Part shown: piece by piece, positions 46,199 to 58,363 of the stretch
Layout: each line of letters starts with the position of its first letter
Numbering within the stretch: the first letter of the stretch is position 1
NCBI RefSeq assembly: GCF_910596095.1
Contig: NC_056538.1
Location: 9,790,001-9,854,000, forward strand
Direction of reading: 5' to 3'
Source of the DNA: Thunnus maccoyii
Taxonomy: Eukaryota > Chordata > Actinopteri > Scombriformes > Scombridae
Length of the DNA stretch: 64,000 nucleotides
The notes under the pieces: generated by a model
Database searches by the model: none
The model's input: only the letters and a program-made list of their open reading frames with translations
What the model was told of the DNA's origin: nothing
Program-made: the position numbers and the translations under genes

Positions 46199-46860
46199 TG
46201 TGCTCATTTGTCAGACAGATACTTTGACATTTGGAATAACCTCATGGAAATGGTTTTAACATTTTTCTTTCAATTTTCGCAAAATGTTATGTGAACATTC
46301 CTTATTTTAACAGGCTAGCCACACACTTTCCTAATGTAGAAACTCTGTAGAAGCCAGTGCAATGCATGTAGGAAGAACATATACCAATATTCTGAATGTC
46401 AACTTATCCATTTGTCACATTACCAAGATAATAATCAACTTGTAAGTTTTGATTACTGAAGGTTTTTTTTTATGTTGTTGAAAAAAAATTTCATTGATAA
46501 GAATATCACTTGTATTTATTGCATTCTCAATCATCATTCAGTGTTTTTGCATATAATGCCTTTATTTATCTCAGCTCATTATGACTGTTCTCATCACATC
46601 CAATGTCAATTCAACATCTTGTGTCATCATTTTTCTTTTCCGTGAACGCAGTGATGTTGGTAAAGTGTGATGTTTATGAAATATAATGTCTGGGTTTGAA
46701 CATGCAAACTCAAATCTTGCTTAAAATGTATACTGTACAGGAAAATGTGTATTTTCTGAATGTGTGTGTGTTTGTGTGTGTGAGAGAGAGAGAAAGAGAG
46801 AGACCCTGTTTGTGTGCTTATGTGAGAGTCAGCATTCATCTGTTCTCACAACTTTTTGTA

Positions 46861-46866
46861 AATAAA
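46861..46866 (+). terminator. samsn1 poly(A) signal
   Basis: AATAAA lies 663 bp after the samsn1 stop codon in AT-rich DNA and is followed by T-rich sequence and a TTTC microsatellite. It is the best candidate for the end of the 3' UTR. Confidence 0.5.
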
Positions 46867-46922
46867 ATTAAAGAAATACAAATATGATTTTTTGATTGTC
46901 AGTCAGATTTATTTATTTCACC

Positions 46923-46958
<36 letters not shown>

Positions 46959-46960
46959 TT
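46923..46960. repeat. (TTTC)n microsatellite
   Basis: About nine TTTC units between the samsn1 poly(A) signal and the hspa13 promoter. Confidence 0.95.
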
Positions 46961-47238
46961 TACCAGTACAGTGCCTGATATATAAGTGACTGATTTCTAA
47001 AACTATCAATGTTATATAACGAAACACACATTTGAAAATTGTGATTTATTATTGAATTTAATTTGAATTTATAAAAACATAATCTACATGAATTTTAATT
47101 TAATAATTCATCATTGCATTTATTTTTTCCTTACACTATTCAATTTTTTATTTTAATATAATTTAATGTAATTTTCTTTTTCTTTTCTTTTTTTTAACCT
47201 CGACTGCTCTGGCTCTGTCTGGTTGGCTGAGAACACAG

Positions 47239-47397
47239 TTACGTCACAAAACCTAGCATGTCGCTAGCGTTCATGGGAACTGAAGTACAAAGCTAACATC
47301 TGCTATACGACCCTTTTCGTTGACGGTATCTTCCATTAACTACATTACCCAGCATCCACCACAAGCAGTCAAGCAATGTTGACGTGTAGTTTATTGG
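47239..47397 (+). promoter_or_regulatory. hspa13 promoter motifs (CRE-like, ZNF143/SBS-like, UPRE-like)
   Basis: Three motifs lie within 280 bp upstream of the ATG. TTACGTCA at 47239-47246 is an ATF/CRE variant. ACTACATTACCCAGCATCC at 47339-47357 closely resembles the ZNF143/THAP11 promoter motif (ACTACAnnnCCCAG). TGACGTGT at 47390-47397 contains the TGACGTG core of the unfolded-protein-response element. No TATA box is evident, fitting a housekeeping-type promoter. Function is inferred from motif matching only. Confidence 0.45.
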
Positions 47398-47516
47398 TGG
47401 TCTATTTCGCATCACCAGCTGGCGAAGCCGGGCATCATTTAACCGAAACTTAAGCATTTTTACCGACATTTTGTGATTTTTTTGAGTGTTGGGTGATTCC
47501 ACGACAGTGTGTGGGG

Positions 47517-50500
47517 ATGGCTGGAGAAATGTCTATGATTGGTAAGTTGAATTACATGTATTTTTAACAGTTATTAGCCAGTAAAGGGATGCTAACCTCA
47601 GCTAACACCAAGCGGCTCGGACTTGTCCACCTGTCATACTCGTGTTGTCACAGGTTCAGTGATCCTGGCCTTATTCCTGGCTGGTTATCTGGGCCAGCAG
47701 TACTTACCACCCCCCAAACCGAAAGTGATTGGCATGGACCTGGGCACCACTTTCTGCTCGGTGGGCGTCTTCCACCCGGGCAGTGGAGATGTGGAGGTTA
47801 TGGCAGATGAAGAGGGGAGGAAGAGCATCCCCAGCACCGTCTCCTTCACCACCACTGCGGTCCTGGCCGGACATGAAGCCGTGGACCTGGCCGACACCAA
47901 CCCCCAAAACACCATCTACGATGCCAAGAGGTTCATCGGGAAGATATTTGAGCCGGAAGTCCTAGAGCAGGAGAGTGCCCGTTACCCGTTCAAGGTGGGT
48001 CATACTGGGGGAGAGGGAGACGCTGGAGTCAGCCTACGATTCAGGGTTAAGGGGAACATGTCATGAATAATGATATTTAGCGGCTGATTCTCTGTTTTTC
48101 ACCGCTTGTGAAAGAGTATTAGACATGGTAACAAAAGCTTTTACGCTGTTTAACCTCTTCCACTTCCGTAGACCCATTTTTGGAGGGACGGGATGTTTGG
48201 GGGGAGATAGCAGGTCAACGATACATGACACATAGAGATGGTATAACATCACCTGAAAGCTGGGAGCCTGAAGATTAATTTGAGATGCAGTTCAGCACTG
48301 TGTCAAGTTTTTCTAGCAATAAATCTATAATGAACTTTGTGTTTTGGTCAGGTCCCTATTCAAATTTTGAAAGTTTAGAGTGTGTAAGGGCTTAGAACAA
48401 TATAATGGACGTAGGCTATATGATGGTTATTCACATGCTCAGTTATGTCTCATAAGTTGTTTCAACAACTTTTGGGTTGATACCATTTTTTACACAGGTT
48501 TGGTGAAAATTTAACCATTTTTGTCCACTCATGGTGGTCATGACATGGTTGGTACCAGTGGATTCGTTACATCACCTAGTTTCATATGAAACCAGTATCA
48601 GTATCACTGTAGCTTTAAAACTGAACCCACTACAGCCTCTGAAAGACAGTAATGTCACCCGTGGACGCTGGCGTCCTCGGGGAGTGGAAGATGTTAAACC
48701 CACTTTCAGATTTGTGAAACCTTTATTTTGCTTATGAAAAATGAAAAACAAGGGCAATTTCACTGATATTTCTCCATTCAGACCACATTAGACCAGATCC
48801 AGATCAAAAACCACTATATTTACAGTTGTCAAATCTTAATAGTAATAATCTAGTCCAGATTTGACAAGTGTAAGTATGGTGGTTTTTGATCTGGAGCTGG
48901 TCTAATGTGCTCTAAATTGGGTAGAAAGCAGTGAAATTGCCTTTTTTTCAGTTTTTTCAGTTTTCACATAGAATGAAGGTTTCACAAATCTGAAATTGTG
49001 TTTGAATGAGTCACTGTAGGATCCTGGTTTAACGTGGTCTGGATGGAGAAATATCAGTGAAATCACTCTTTTTCTTTTCTATTTTCATAAGCAAAATAAA
49101 GGTTTCACAAATCTGAAAGTGGCTTTTAACAGCATTAAGACTTTTGTTGCAATGTCTAACATGCTTTCACAAGTGTAAGTAATGAAAAAACAGAGAATCA
49201 GTCGTTAAATATCATTATTTATGTTTCCCTTAACTTTCCCCTTAACCTCGATACGGAATCTGAGTTCATCGTCATGGTAGAGGGTGAGTAGTGGGTGCTG
49301 TGGTGGGTGACTTTGTCTCCAGAGGTGTTTTCCTCTCATTAAAGTCATTTCTAAGAGTAATGAGGATACTTTGGAGTTGGTCAACCCTGTATTTGTAGTT
49401 TTTTTATTACCTTAGTTTTATTACTTCTACAAAGATGTTTTTATAGTTTTGCATCTCATAATCCAAATAATTATGAGTAATAATTGTGATTCATTGTCTA
49501 ACTGTCATCAGACAGTTGTATGTAGGACTGAGTCTACACAGAACTACATGTCTAATAAAATCAACTATAAATAAACCTTTTGGAAATATAAATAATCTTA
49601 ATAGTTGTGCATCCCATGTCAAATATGTTTAAACCAGAACCATCATGTACACATAACAGCCTTTAATAAACAGACTGGGCTGCAGCAAAAGAATATTTTC
49701 ATCATTTCATAAAACTATTGTTTGTTTTCTCTATTAATTGCTTAGTTTATAAAATGTCAAAAAAATGATAGAAATAAAGCTGCCATGGTGATATTGTAAA
49801 ATTGCTTGTTTTGTTCAATTAAGTGTCCAATATCCAAAGACATTTAATTTATAGTCATTTAAAAGAGACAAGAGCAGAAAATTCTCACATTTGAAGAGCA
49901 TGAACAAGCAAATAATTAGATATTTTTCTTGATAAATGACATAAACAACTTCTGGATTATCAATATTGTTGATTATTAAATTTAAACAACGTAAGTTCGA
50001 TGTATCGCTCGTTATTTGCTCTCACTTTTGTAATCTCTCCATCCTGACTCACACTCTCCTCTGTCGCTCTTTCAGGTGATTAACAACAATGGGAGTGCAG
50101 AGTTTGTAATCTCCACCAACCACACCTTCACGGTGAGCCCAGAGTTCATCGGCTCCAGGCTGCTGCTGAAGATGAAGAAGATGGCTGAGAAACAACTGGG
50201 CGTGCCCATCCAGAAAGCTGTCATCTCAGTGCCCGCAGAGTTTGACGAGAGACAGAGGAACTACACAGTCAGAGCCGCCAACCTCGCCGGTCAGTTGGTT
50301 AATTATTTTAAGATGATGTTGGATGTCTCAGCACCAGTTGCTGGGTTTAAAAACTCCCTCTCCCTTTACCGTGAACACTAACTCCCTGGTTACCGTCTTG
50401 CAGGCTTGGAGATCCTGCGTGTGATCAACGAGCCCACGGCTGCAGCCATGGCGTACGGCCTTCACAAGGTGGACGTGTTCAACGTGCTGGTGGTCGATCT

Positions 50501-51464
50501 TGGCGGAGGAACGCTGGACGTGTCTCTGCTCAACAAACAGGGCGGCATGTTCCTCACCAGAGCCATGGCAGGTAACGTGTTTCACAACTTTAGTAATAAA
50601 AGAAGGGACGTGATATGAGCCCATTGTTGTCTGAAAACGAAGCTTCACATTTTGTTGCTGAGTTCATGTCCCGGTTAAAGGCTTCTAAATATCATTCTGT
50701 TGATTCTGTGCTTTCTTCTTCTTGATTGAAATTGATAGTAGTCTACGTCACAGAAAGAGCAGGTGTGTAACATCTGGATCAGATAATAATCTGGTTCATA
50801 TATAATGTCTGTTACCTGCAGTTTTTTTCTAAAGTTTTCTTGCTTAAGGGAACAGTAGACCCATCTTAAGTATTTTTCTGCAGGAAACAACAAGCTAGGA
50901 GGTCAAGACTTCAGCCAGAGGTTGCTCCAGTACGCCACAGAGCGAGTCCAACAGGAGTTTGGCGTCCCGCTCACTCTCAAAGAGGACATCCACCGCCTCC
51001 GCCAGGTCGTGGAGGCCGCCAAGCTCAACCTCACCCTCCAGCCCAGCGCCTCCATCAGAGTGCCCCTGCACCTCCACACCCAAGACAGCTCAGAGTCACC
51101 CGAGGGCTCCACTCCAGCACCGGTCCTCTTCCAGACTGTGATCACTCGCGAGCTGTTCGAGGAGCTCAATGAGGACCTCTTCCAGAAGATCCTAGCTCCC
51201 GTCAAGACCGTGTTAACCGAAGGCCACCTGGAGAAAGAGGACGTGGATGAGATCGTCCTGGTCGGAGGTTCCACAAGGATACCGCGCATCAGGAGGCTGA
51301 TCAGCGAGTACTTTGGGAAGGAGCCCAACACTTCAGTGGACCCTGACCTGGCGGTGGTTACAGGTGTGGCCATTCAGGCTGGCATCATGGGCGGCTCCTG
51401 GCCATTACAAGTCAGCGCTATAGAAATCCCCAACAGACACTTGCGCAAGACAAACTTCAGCTAA
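47517..51464 (+). CDS. hspa13: HSPA13 (Stch), truncated Hsp70 of the ER/microsomes
   Basis: Five exons, 47517-47541, 47654-47994, 50076-50289, 50404-50571 and 50884-51464, encode 442 residues (human about 471). Residues 10-25 form a hydrophobic signal segment ([12 protein letters not shown]) that targets the ER. The actin-like ATPase fold is complete: phosphate-1 loop [12 protein letters not shown] (from Asp37), connect motif [10 protein letters not shown], phosphate-2 loop [12 protein letters not shown] (from Asp225) and adenosine motif [13 protein letters not shown]. As in all Stch proteins, the substrate-binding domain and lid of ordinary Hsp70 are absent; the protein ends [13 protein letters not shown]...KTNFS just after the ATPase domain. 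It is shorter than human mainly in the variable insert before LFQ. The ATG was chosen because [10 protein letters not shown] aligns with the mammalian start. Intron 2 carries a large fold-back repeat. Confidence 0.98.
48044..49247. repeat. Nested fold-back element in hspa13 intron 2
   Basis: Outer arms are about 48044-48144 (GGGTTAAGGGGAACATG, GGCTGATTCTCTGTTTTT) and 49128-49247 in inverse orientation. Inside, GACCAGATCCAGATCAAAAA near 48790 pairs with TTTTTGATCTGGAGCTGGTC near 48885. AAACCTTTATTTTGCTTATG near 48718 has inverse partners near 48985 and 49095. There is no open frame. Confidence 0.75.
49675..49985. repeat. Teleost dispersed repeat, copy 1
   Basis: Contains GGGCTGCAGCAAAAGAATAT, GTTTATAAAATGTC and ATTGCTTGTTTTGTTCAATT, the features of a very common fish repeat; same family as 59765-60030. 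Confidence 0.6.
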
Positions 51465-54400
51465 TCTTGATTGAGTTTATTTATTGAGAACAACAGGAAG
51501 CCAGAGACTTGCCACTGATTTCTAACTGTTTCATGCTTCTCTAATGTGCATCATTTATTATCTGCTGAGTTGAGAAAAATGCACGACAAGACTTTAAAGT
51601 CTTATCTTATGCTTCCTTGTTTGTGAAAGACAGCGTTAACAACAACAAAAAAAATCAGATATTAACATTCCTTTTCAACGTAGAGATAAAATCTGAAGCG
51701 GTGAACAGTCCTGTTCTGGTTTTTAAAGTAACAGCTGCTTTTGTTGTGCTCGAAACCTTCAGCAGAAATAACAGAGTGAAATAATGATGAAATGTGAATG
51801 AGACTCCTCATAGAATATGAAATCCTCTCTTTCATGTATCGATATTTCAATGATGTTCAATTCAGGGAACAACCACTCTTTATGAGGACTTAAAGACTAG
51901 CCAGTACATCTTCAGCTATTTATTTATTTATTCCCGTCAACTGTACGACTGTGTGTGTATGAGAGCGTGTATGAGTGCAGGTGTTTTGCAGGCCTTTAAT
52001 GTATTGTACATCTTTATATCAAAGGTTGACACATAGTGTGCTTGTGCCTTTTCAGAAAGCTGCTATATTGTTGAAAATTAAGTGTAGAAGTAAACCGCTG
52101 CGAGATGGCGTTTCAGGCAGAGACCTTAGTCCAGGTCCATGTGACTGAGGTGATTTTATGTCCACTGGAGGTCACTGAGACAGAGACCTCAGTGTAAAGA
52201 TATGCACAGTTAATTGAAAACAAAATGTATTGCAATATAGACTCTGCACCTCATTAATAAGGTATTCTGGTGAGGTGTAGAACAGATGAAGGTGCATGTT
52301 GGTGAAAAGCCTTAATGTTCACACAGTACTGTAACTCTTTAATCATTCGCATCATCCCTCCATTACACAGAATACAGATTATTCGTCTCAGACAGAGGAG
52401 GAGCTCAGTGTTGCACTTTGAGGACTTCCACTTGTTGGCCAACATCACATTTTTGTGTTATAGTGCATGCTTTATTTAAATGGCAATGACTCACATGCTT
52501 CACATATTTGAGCAGCATATCAAAGGTTAAAAGCAGCCTGTTTCTGCTGCTGTAGGTTGAGTGGGTCAACTCTGGAAGTCTTACAGAAGGACCAAAGCAT
52601 TTACGTCCAGGTGCCTTGTGTACTTGTAATTGAAAAATGTGTTGCTGTTACATCTGGGATGTTTTGCGGATGTAAGCTTTGTGGTTGACAGACTTGTTCA
52701 CCTTTTCCTATTTTGGTGGACAAATGCTCGTCATAGTACATCCAGTATGGAAGTTGATTTCCATTTGTATTCCAAAAATCTCTACCTTCTTTAGAAAACA
52801 TAAAACCCAGAACTCTGTATGTCTGATAGAAAGTTTCATTTGCCAAATGTCATTTATGAGTAGATGTACTTTTGTCTTGTTTTTTTTTTAAATGATGTAT
52901 TTCTCATGTTGGAACTGAGATCTTGATGTAATAGAGCCTTCAGTAAAGCTGAAGGAAATGTGGTTACACTGTTTGCCTTTCATGCTGTACAAATCACTTA
53001 TCAGTCCCTGTGGAAACAGGGAGGAAAAACCCCATGAGACTAGGATCTATTTTTGTATCGCAAGTTTTCCTCATTGTCAGAGTCTAGCCACCTAGAAAAA
53101 AAAAAAAAAAAAAAACACAAGGAAGTTAAACTGTTCTGACCTGCTTTTCAGCTTATTAAAATTCTGTTTCTCAACTTCTCCGTTGTCTGTTTATTTCAAG
53201 AAAAAAATCAAACAAGGTCCATTTTGCGGTTCATAACCCTGACTCCTCCTGTTCACACGTTGATGCGTCCTTGAGCAGACAACAATGAACCCTAAAATTC
53301 ATACTGTAGTCTCCTTGTAAGCCTGGAAGCCTCTTCTTAACCCTTTCAAACACCTGATGCAGGCAAAATGTCAGTTCACCTGAAAACCTTTTGAATGTCA
53401 TAAGAATGGTGTCCTCTAATCTGATGCCTTTACACTAAAATAATAATAAATAACCAGAACAAAACACTAGTAGAAAAACTCTTGTATTAGAAGATTTTTT
53501 TAATGTTTACTTCTGAGGCACAGTAATACCCAAAGAAAGAAAAACACAAAAGGCAATCCGTTTCTTGACCCTGTTGTGATACCTGTAGCGTCCCTTCAAT
53601 TAGCTTAGAGCTTTAGTTTCACATTTAGCACCCACTTCATTGACCTTATAGCGCTCCGTTATACACCAGCAACCAACATGGTGCATTTTGTTTGTTAACA
53701 CTAAAATAGCACAGACCCGACTACCACTACTGTTAATTAACTCTCACGTTGTTCAAATGTCATTCTTTAGTTGGCTGGAGCGTCTCACACATTATATCAA
53801 CTTTTATGTACAATAACACACTCGACATACTGTAGCACTGCACACAGGGTAGAAAATATACACCCAGCCAGGATACACGCAATACACTGTACACATCTTT
53901 AAAAAAAAAAAAAAAAAAAAAAGAGAGAGAAAAAAGTCCAAACGCATTCACATGAAACATAAAAAGACAACACAAATTATCACCCCCCCCACCCCCACCC
54001 CCAAAAAAAAAAAAAAAAACATTTTCACAAGTTCTTCTGGTTGCACTGGGAGCACAGCTCACACAAGTCAGTTGATATGATCATACCTGTCACATGCACC
54101 GGTCAGAAGTAGGGCGGGGGGAGGGGGGTTGGGGGCGTTCAGCCTCTATCAAAATAATTATCTTACATACACCATGTGAATATTTCACTTGGAGGAGAAG
54201 GCAGGACTTCTGTAAACAGCTTGTATACATTTTTTGTTTTTGTTTTTAAATATAAATATTCATGTTAGTACTATTATGAACAACAGCACAGTGGAGTGCT
54301 GACAGAAGGCAGGAGCATATAAGCGTTTTATCTCATGCTGGAATAAAGCCTAGTTTAAAAAAAAAAAAAAGGCATTCATCTGCTAAGAGAAGAATTTCAT

Positions 54401-54788
54401 TTACAGTGCTTAAAAAGAAGTAACTGCTTTGGAAAATTAGCTTAAAATAAAGAATCTGGAATCTTGTGTTTAAAAAGAAGCAGGGAGGGGCGGTGGTGGT
54501 GGTGGTGGTGGGGAGGGGGGGCACTCTGGGACATTTAGATGTGTGAGAGGAGGCTGCAGCTTTGGCGAATGATTTCCATCAATAAAAAGTGCTTGTAGTC
54601 CCATGTGATATACAGTATGTCTACCAAGCAAAACACAAACACTATTTACAGAATGTACACAAAGCAACTGGGTGGTTGTTCTCTCCATTAGAGAAGAGCG
54701 GTCTGTCAGTTCATCCGCTGGACAGACTTTCACGATATCTGGATGCTTGTCGTCTCCGTCTCGCTACCGCGGATTCTCACGGGCTCAA
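51465..54788. other. 3' UTRs and spacer between convergent hspa13 and gdpd5-like genes
   Basis: No coding sequence. It includes A-runs at 53096-53114, 53899-53920 and 54003-54018 and a GGT/GGGGAGG-rich tract near 54485-54520. Where the two transcripts end cannot be fixed from sequence alone. Confidence 0.5.
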
Positions 54789-57700
54789 TCACTGGCTGAT
54801 GCCCTGATTGGTGTAGTAGTTGTAGCCAGTGTCCCCATACAGCTCATCAGCACCGCCAACTCCATTCCCCACCTCTGGAGGGCGCCAGAAGACAACAAAA
54901 AAAAAAAAGTCAGTATTTTGCGATGGTATTGCACCTTTTTCAGTCAGATAACAAAATAAAATGATTAAAGAATAATTGAGTGGAAAAATGAATGAGAAAA
55001 TGATTGATTATTAATTGATAAAAGCTGCTGACGCTCTGCTTTGTCATAGCTATCAGACTCACCTTTGACCACCAGCACTAGAGGCTGCCTAGACAGACTG
55101 GGGCGTCTATAAGCTCCCCCCTACACATGACGTTGTGTTCCAGTGGGAGGATTGTGGGGGAGGTGAGGTGCGTGAAGCGATGCATGGATGGATGGATGGA
55201 TGAAGGGGAGAGGGGCAAAGTGGGCAGAGAGGCGGCAAGTAACGAGGGATGCAATGGATGCATGGAATTAAAAAAAGGAAGAAGTCACTGATGGCGGAGA
55301 AGATGGCAGGATGGACACATCACACACGAAGGATGGAGGAGGCAGGCCGCTACTGGGGTTGACCTTCAACATGGAGGAGAGGAAGAGGAGGAGGAGGAGG
55401 AGGAGGAAGAGGAGGAGGAGGAGGAACGAGAACATTCACAGACACTCAGAGAGATGCATGCTGGGATACATGCTAGTCAGGCGTCTGAAACTCAAAATGG
55501 CTCGTTCTTTAGTAAAATAAAGTTACAATAAAAAGTAAAATAAAAGGTAAAGTACAGAGAGAGGAATCTGTTTATGAGTTCAGGAGCTCAAACGTCCGAC
55601 AACAAGAAAAAAAACAAAACAACAACAAACATCCGAGAGTGGCAAACATGTACAAGTCCCCTCTGGTGTCAGTGTGAGGTCCTTACCAGAGAAGATAAGT
55701 TTCTCCTTCATGACGTTGATGTCTCTGCTCGACCTCCTGACTGCAGCGCTCAGCATGATCTGTTCAGGGTTGTAGCTGCGCATGCCGCTCATCCGATACC
55801 TGCGAGGGTCACACGTTAGGTCAGAAACCACCACGAGACGGGGAGAGGATATACAGAAATACTGCTGCCTCTACTCTCACTGGGGTGGATGATATTTGAA
55901 TTGTTATAAGAAACGATGGGACTGTGTGTGTGTTGAGACATTTCATTGTGTTGTGCTGTGTTAATGAGAGCAGTTAGTTTAATCAGATGCTTCTTGGAGC
56001 AAAATGATTCCTCATTTAGCAGTTTTGGGTTGTTTGATTTGATGATTTGGTTTTAAGGCGACATGTTGGAACATATTTATTCAGTATATTAAGCTCAGTT
56101 CACGCTGGCGCAAAACAGCACATCTGCTTCTTATCATATGAACATGTGCACTGTACAGAGGTTTGAGATCAGCGATAAAATATGACACCCTTTATAAAAG
56201 CTTTATAAGTTGGAACTAATGGCTTAATGGTTAATAAACCATTTACTAATACTTTACAAATCAGTTAGAAGCCATTATTAGTGAGCAAATTTTGTGTTGC
56301 CAGGTTTTGAAAAAGCCTGTTGGCAAGTGTTTACCCTTTCTATATGGTAAAATTATAAATGCTTAATAAGTTAATAATAGTAACAAAAAAAAAAAAGATA
56401 AATAGTTAAGGTCATATGGTCTAGATTTTGTAGAGATTTTTTACAACTTGGTGACCCAAAAGTAAAGAATATTACTTGCTTCCTCAGCGTTAGATGATGT
56501 AAATGATGTATTAACCATAGAAAGCGGTGCCAAAATATGTGAGATTATGATTACAGTGTTTGCTGCAAATAAGTAATTTACATTTCAATAGAACTAACAG
56601 AATAGAGCTAATTTTACAATTAAATTTTCAGTATTTTCCCTTTACTTATTTTATAACTATTGAAAATACCCTCTGAATGAATTATTAGGAAAATAAAATT
56701 ACATACAGAACATTTTGCTCTGTTCTTTGAAACATTTGAAGAGGAAGGTAAGGACAATGTTTACTTTAAATACACAGATTAGCCTTTAGAATTTTATATC
56801 AGTCAGAGCAATTCATTTCCTTTCTGTGGAAACGACATCCTCGCTTTAATGAAAACAGCCTTGATTTCAATTGAATAAACTGAAGAACATTAGTCACAAT
56901 GGACCTCGACTAATGCACAGCAGCAATAGACACAGAAATGCAAACCAGGGAGACTTGAGTTCATCAGCATCAAAAAAAAAAGCCAATCCTGAGGTACTTC
57001 CCTTAATGAATGCATATCCGTAGTTCACTTTAGACGTTTAGTTGTTTTGCTTAATAAGATGGATAATAAATTTGAAATCTCATTGGTGATTTAATGCTGT
57101 TGTGCTGTGTGGGTAGAAAGCAGTCATTTAGGCCCACAGGGATAAAGATGTGAGCTCCTACCTCTAGAGGAGAGAGGGAGACGTGGCAGCAGTGCAGTAC
57201 AACGATTCAGGTGAGATAGAGAGAGAAATGAGACTGACAAAGTTTAGATGGAGAGAGGAGAAAAAAAAAACTGATGGAGATCGATGTTGTAATAGAAAGA
57301 GGCAGACAAAGAAAAATAGAGAAAGAATGGAAAAAAAGAGATCGAGATCAGAAAGGACGATGGATACAGACAGTGAAAGACAGAGAGAGAGGGTGAAAGG
57401 AGAGGAGACTGCGGGTCAGAAGAGGTGACCCAGTTACCTGATCATGTGATAGCTGAGAGAAGATGCCAGAATGCAGCAGAGGAGAAGAGCATGCACATCA
57501 GGCAGAGGAAGAAGAGGACGAGGAAGAGGGCGGAAGGACAAAAAAAGGACAAAAGAAGGCGGGAGACAAGAGAGGTCAGTTTAGAAGCCGGCAGAAGCTA
57601 CTGAAGAGCTCGGCTAAGCAGAGCAAAGCCGCACTGGACCGTGTAAAGAAAGAAAGAAGAAAAATAAAAAAATCATTGCCCTCCATACCGGAGATGGCAG

Positions 57701-58304
57701 GAAGACAGGCCATCTGTCTCTGGAGTCATCACAAAAACAAACAAAACCACACTTTCCTACAGAGGAACAGAAATACTGCAGGAGTGTGAGGGGCTTTACA
57801 GACTTAAGCTAAGAGAAGACATGCTCATATAAAATACATCTTCTCTGTCACCACCGGTTGTGGAGGTGCGAGGGGAGAGAGGACAGCAAATCTACATCAT
57901 AACAGCTTTTAAAACCACATGAGAAAAATACTCTTCAAGTCAATAACGACAGAATCATTAAATCATTACAACACACAGAAGCACGATTATGTATGAGCTG
58001 TCACTGACACGATACTGAGAACAAGAGTGTGACACATTAAATGAGAAATGTACCGTTAATTAGCGATATGCACTGGTGTGTGTTGGAGTGTTAAAGAGCA
58101 CAACAAGAGAGAAACTAACAAACTAACAGCAGTGTTTACTTTCCTGACATTAACTCTTGCGTAAGCACTCGCTGTAATGATTCGACCGCTGTTACATCAC
58201 TGACTGACTGTACTTACTTCTGGAAAATGAATATTCCTATTACTACAGCAAAGGAGATGAGGTCTGCAGACACCCACATCAGGCGGTATTCATCTGGGCT
58301 CTGG

Positions 58305-58363
<59 letters not shown>

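Noticed and set aside
54589..54959. + strand frames across the gdpd5-like last exon
   Set aside because: The minus-strand exon 54789-54874 explains the coding-like composition.
57183..57789. Lys/Arg/Glu-rich open frames on the + strand
   Set aside because: They arise from purine-rich low-complexity intron DNA antisense to the gdpd5-like gene, with no domain or splice structure.
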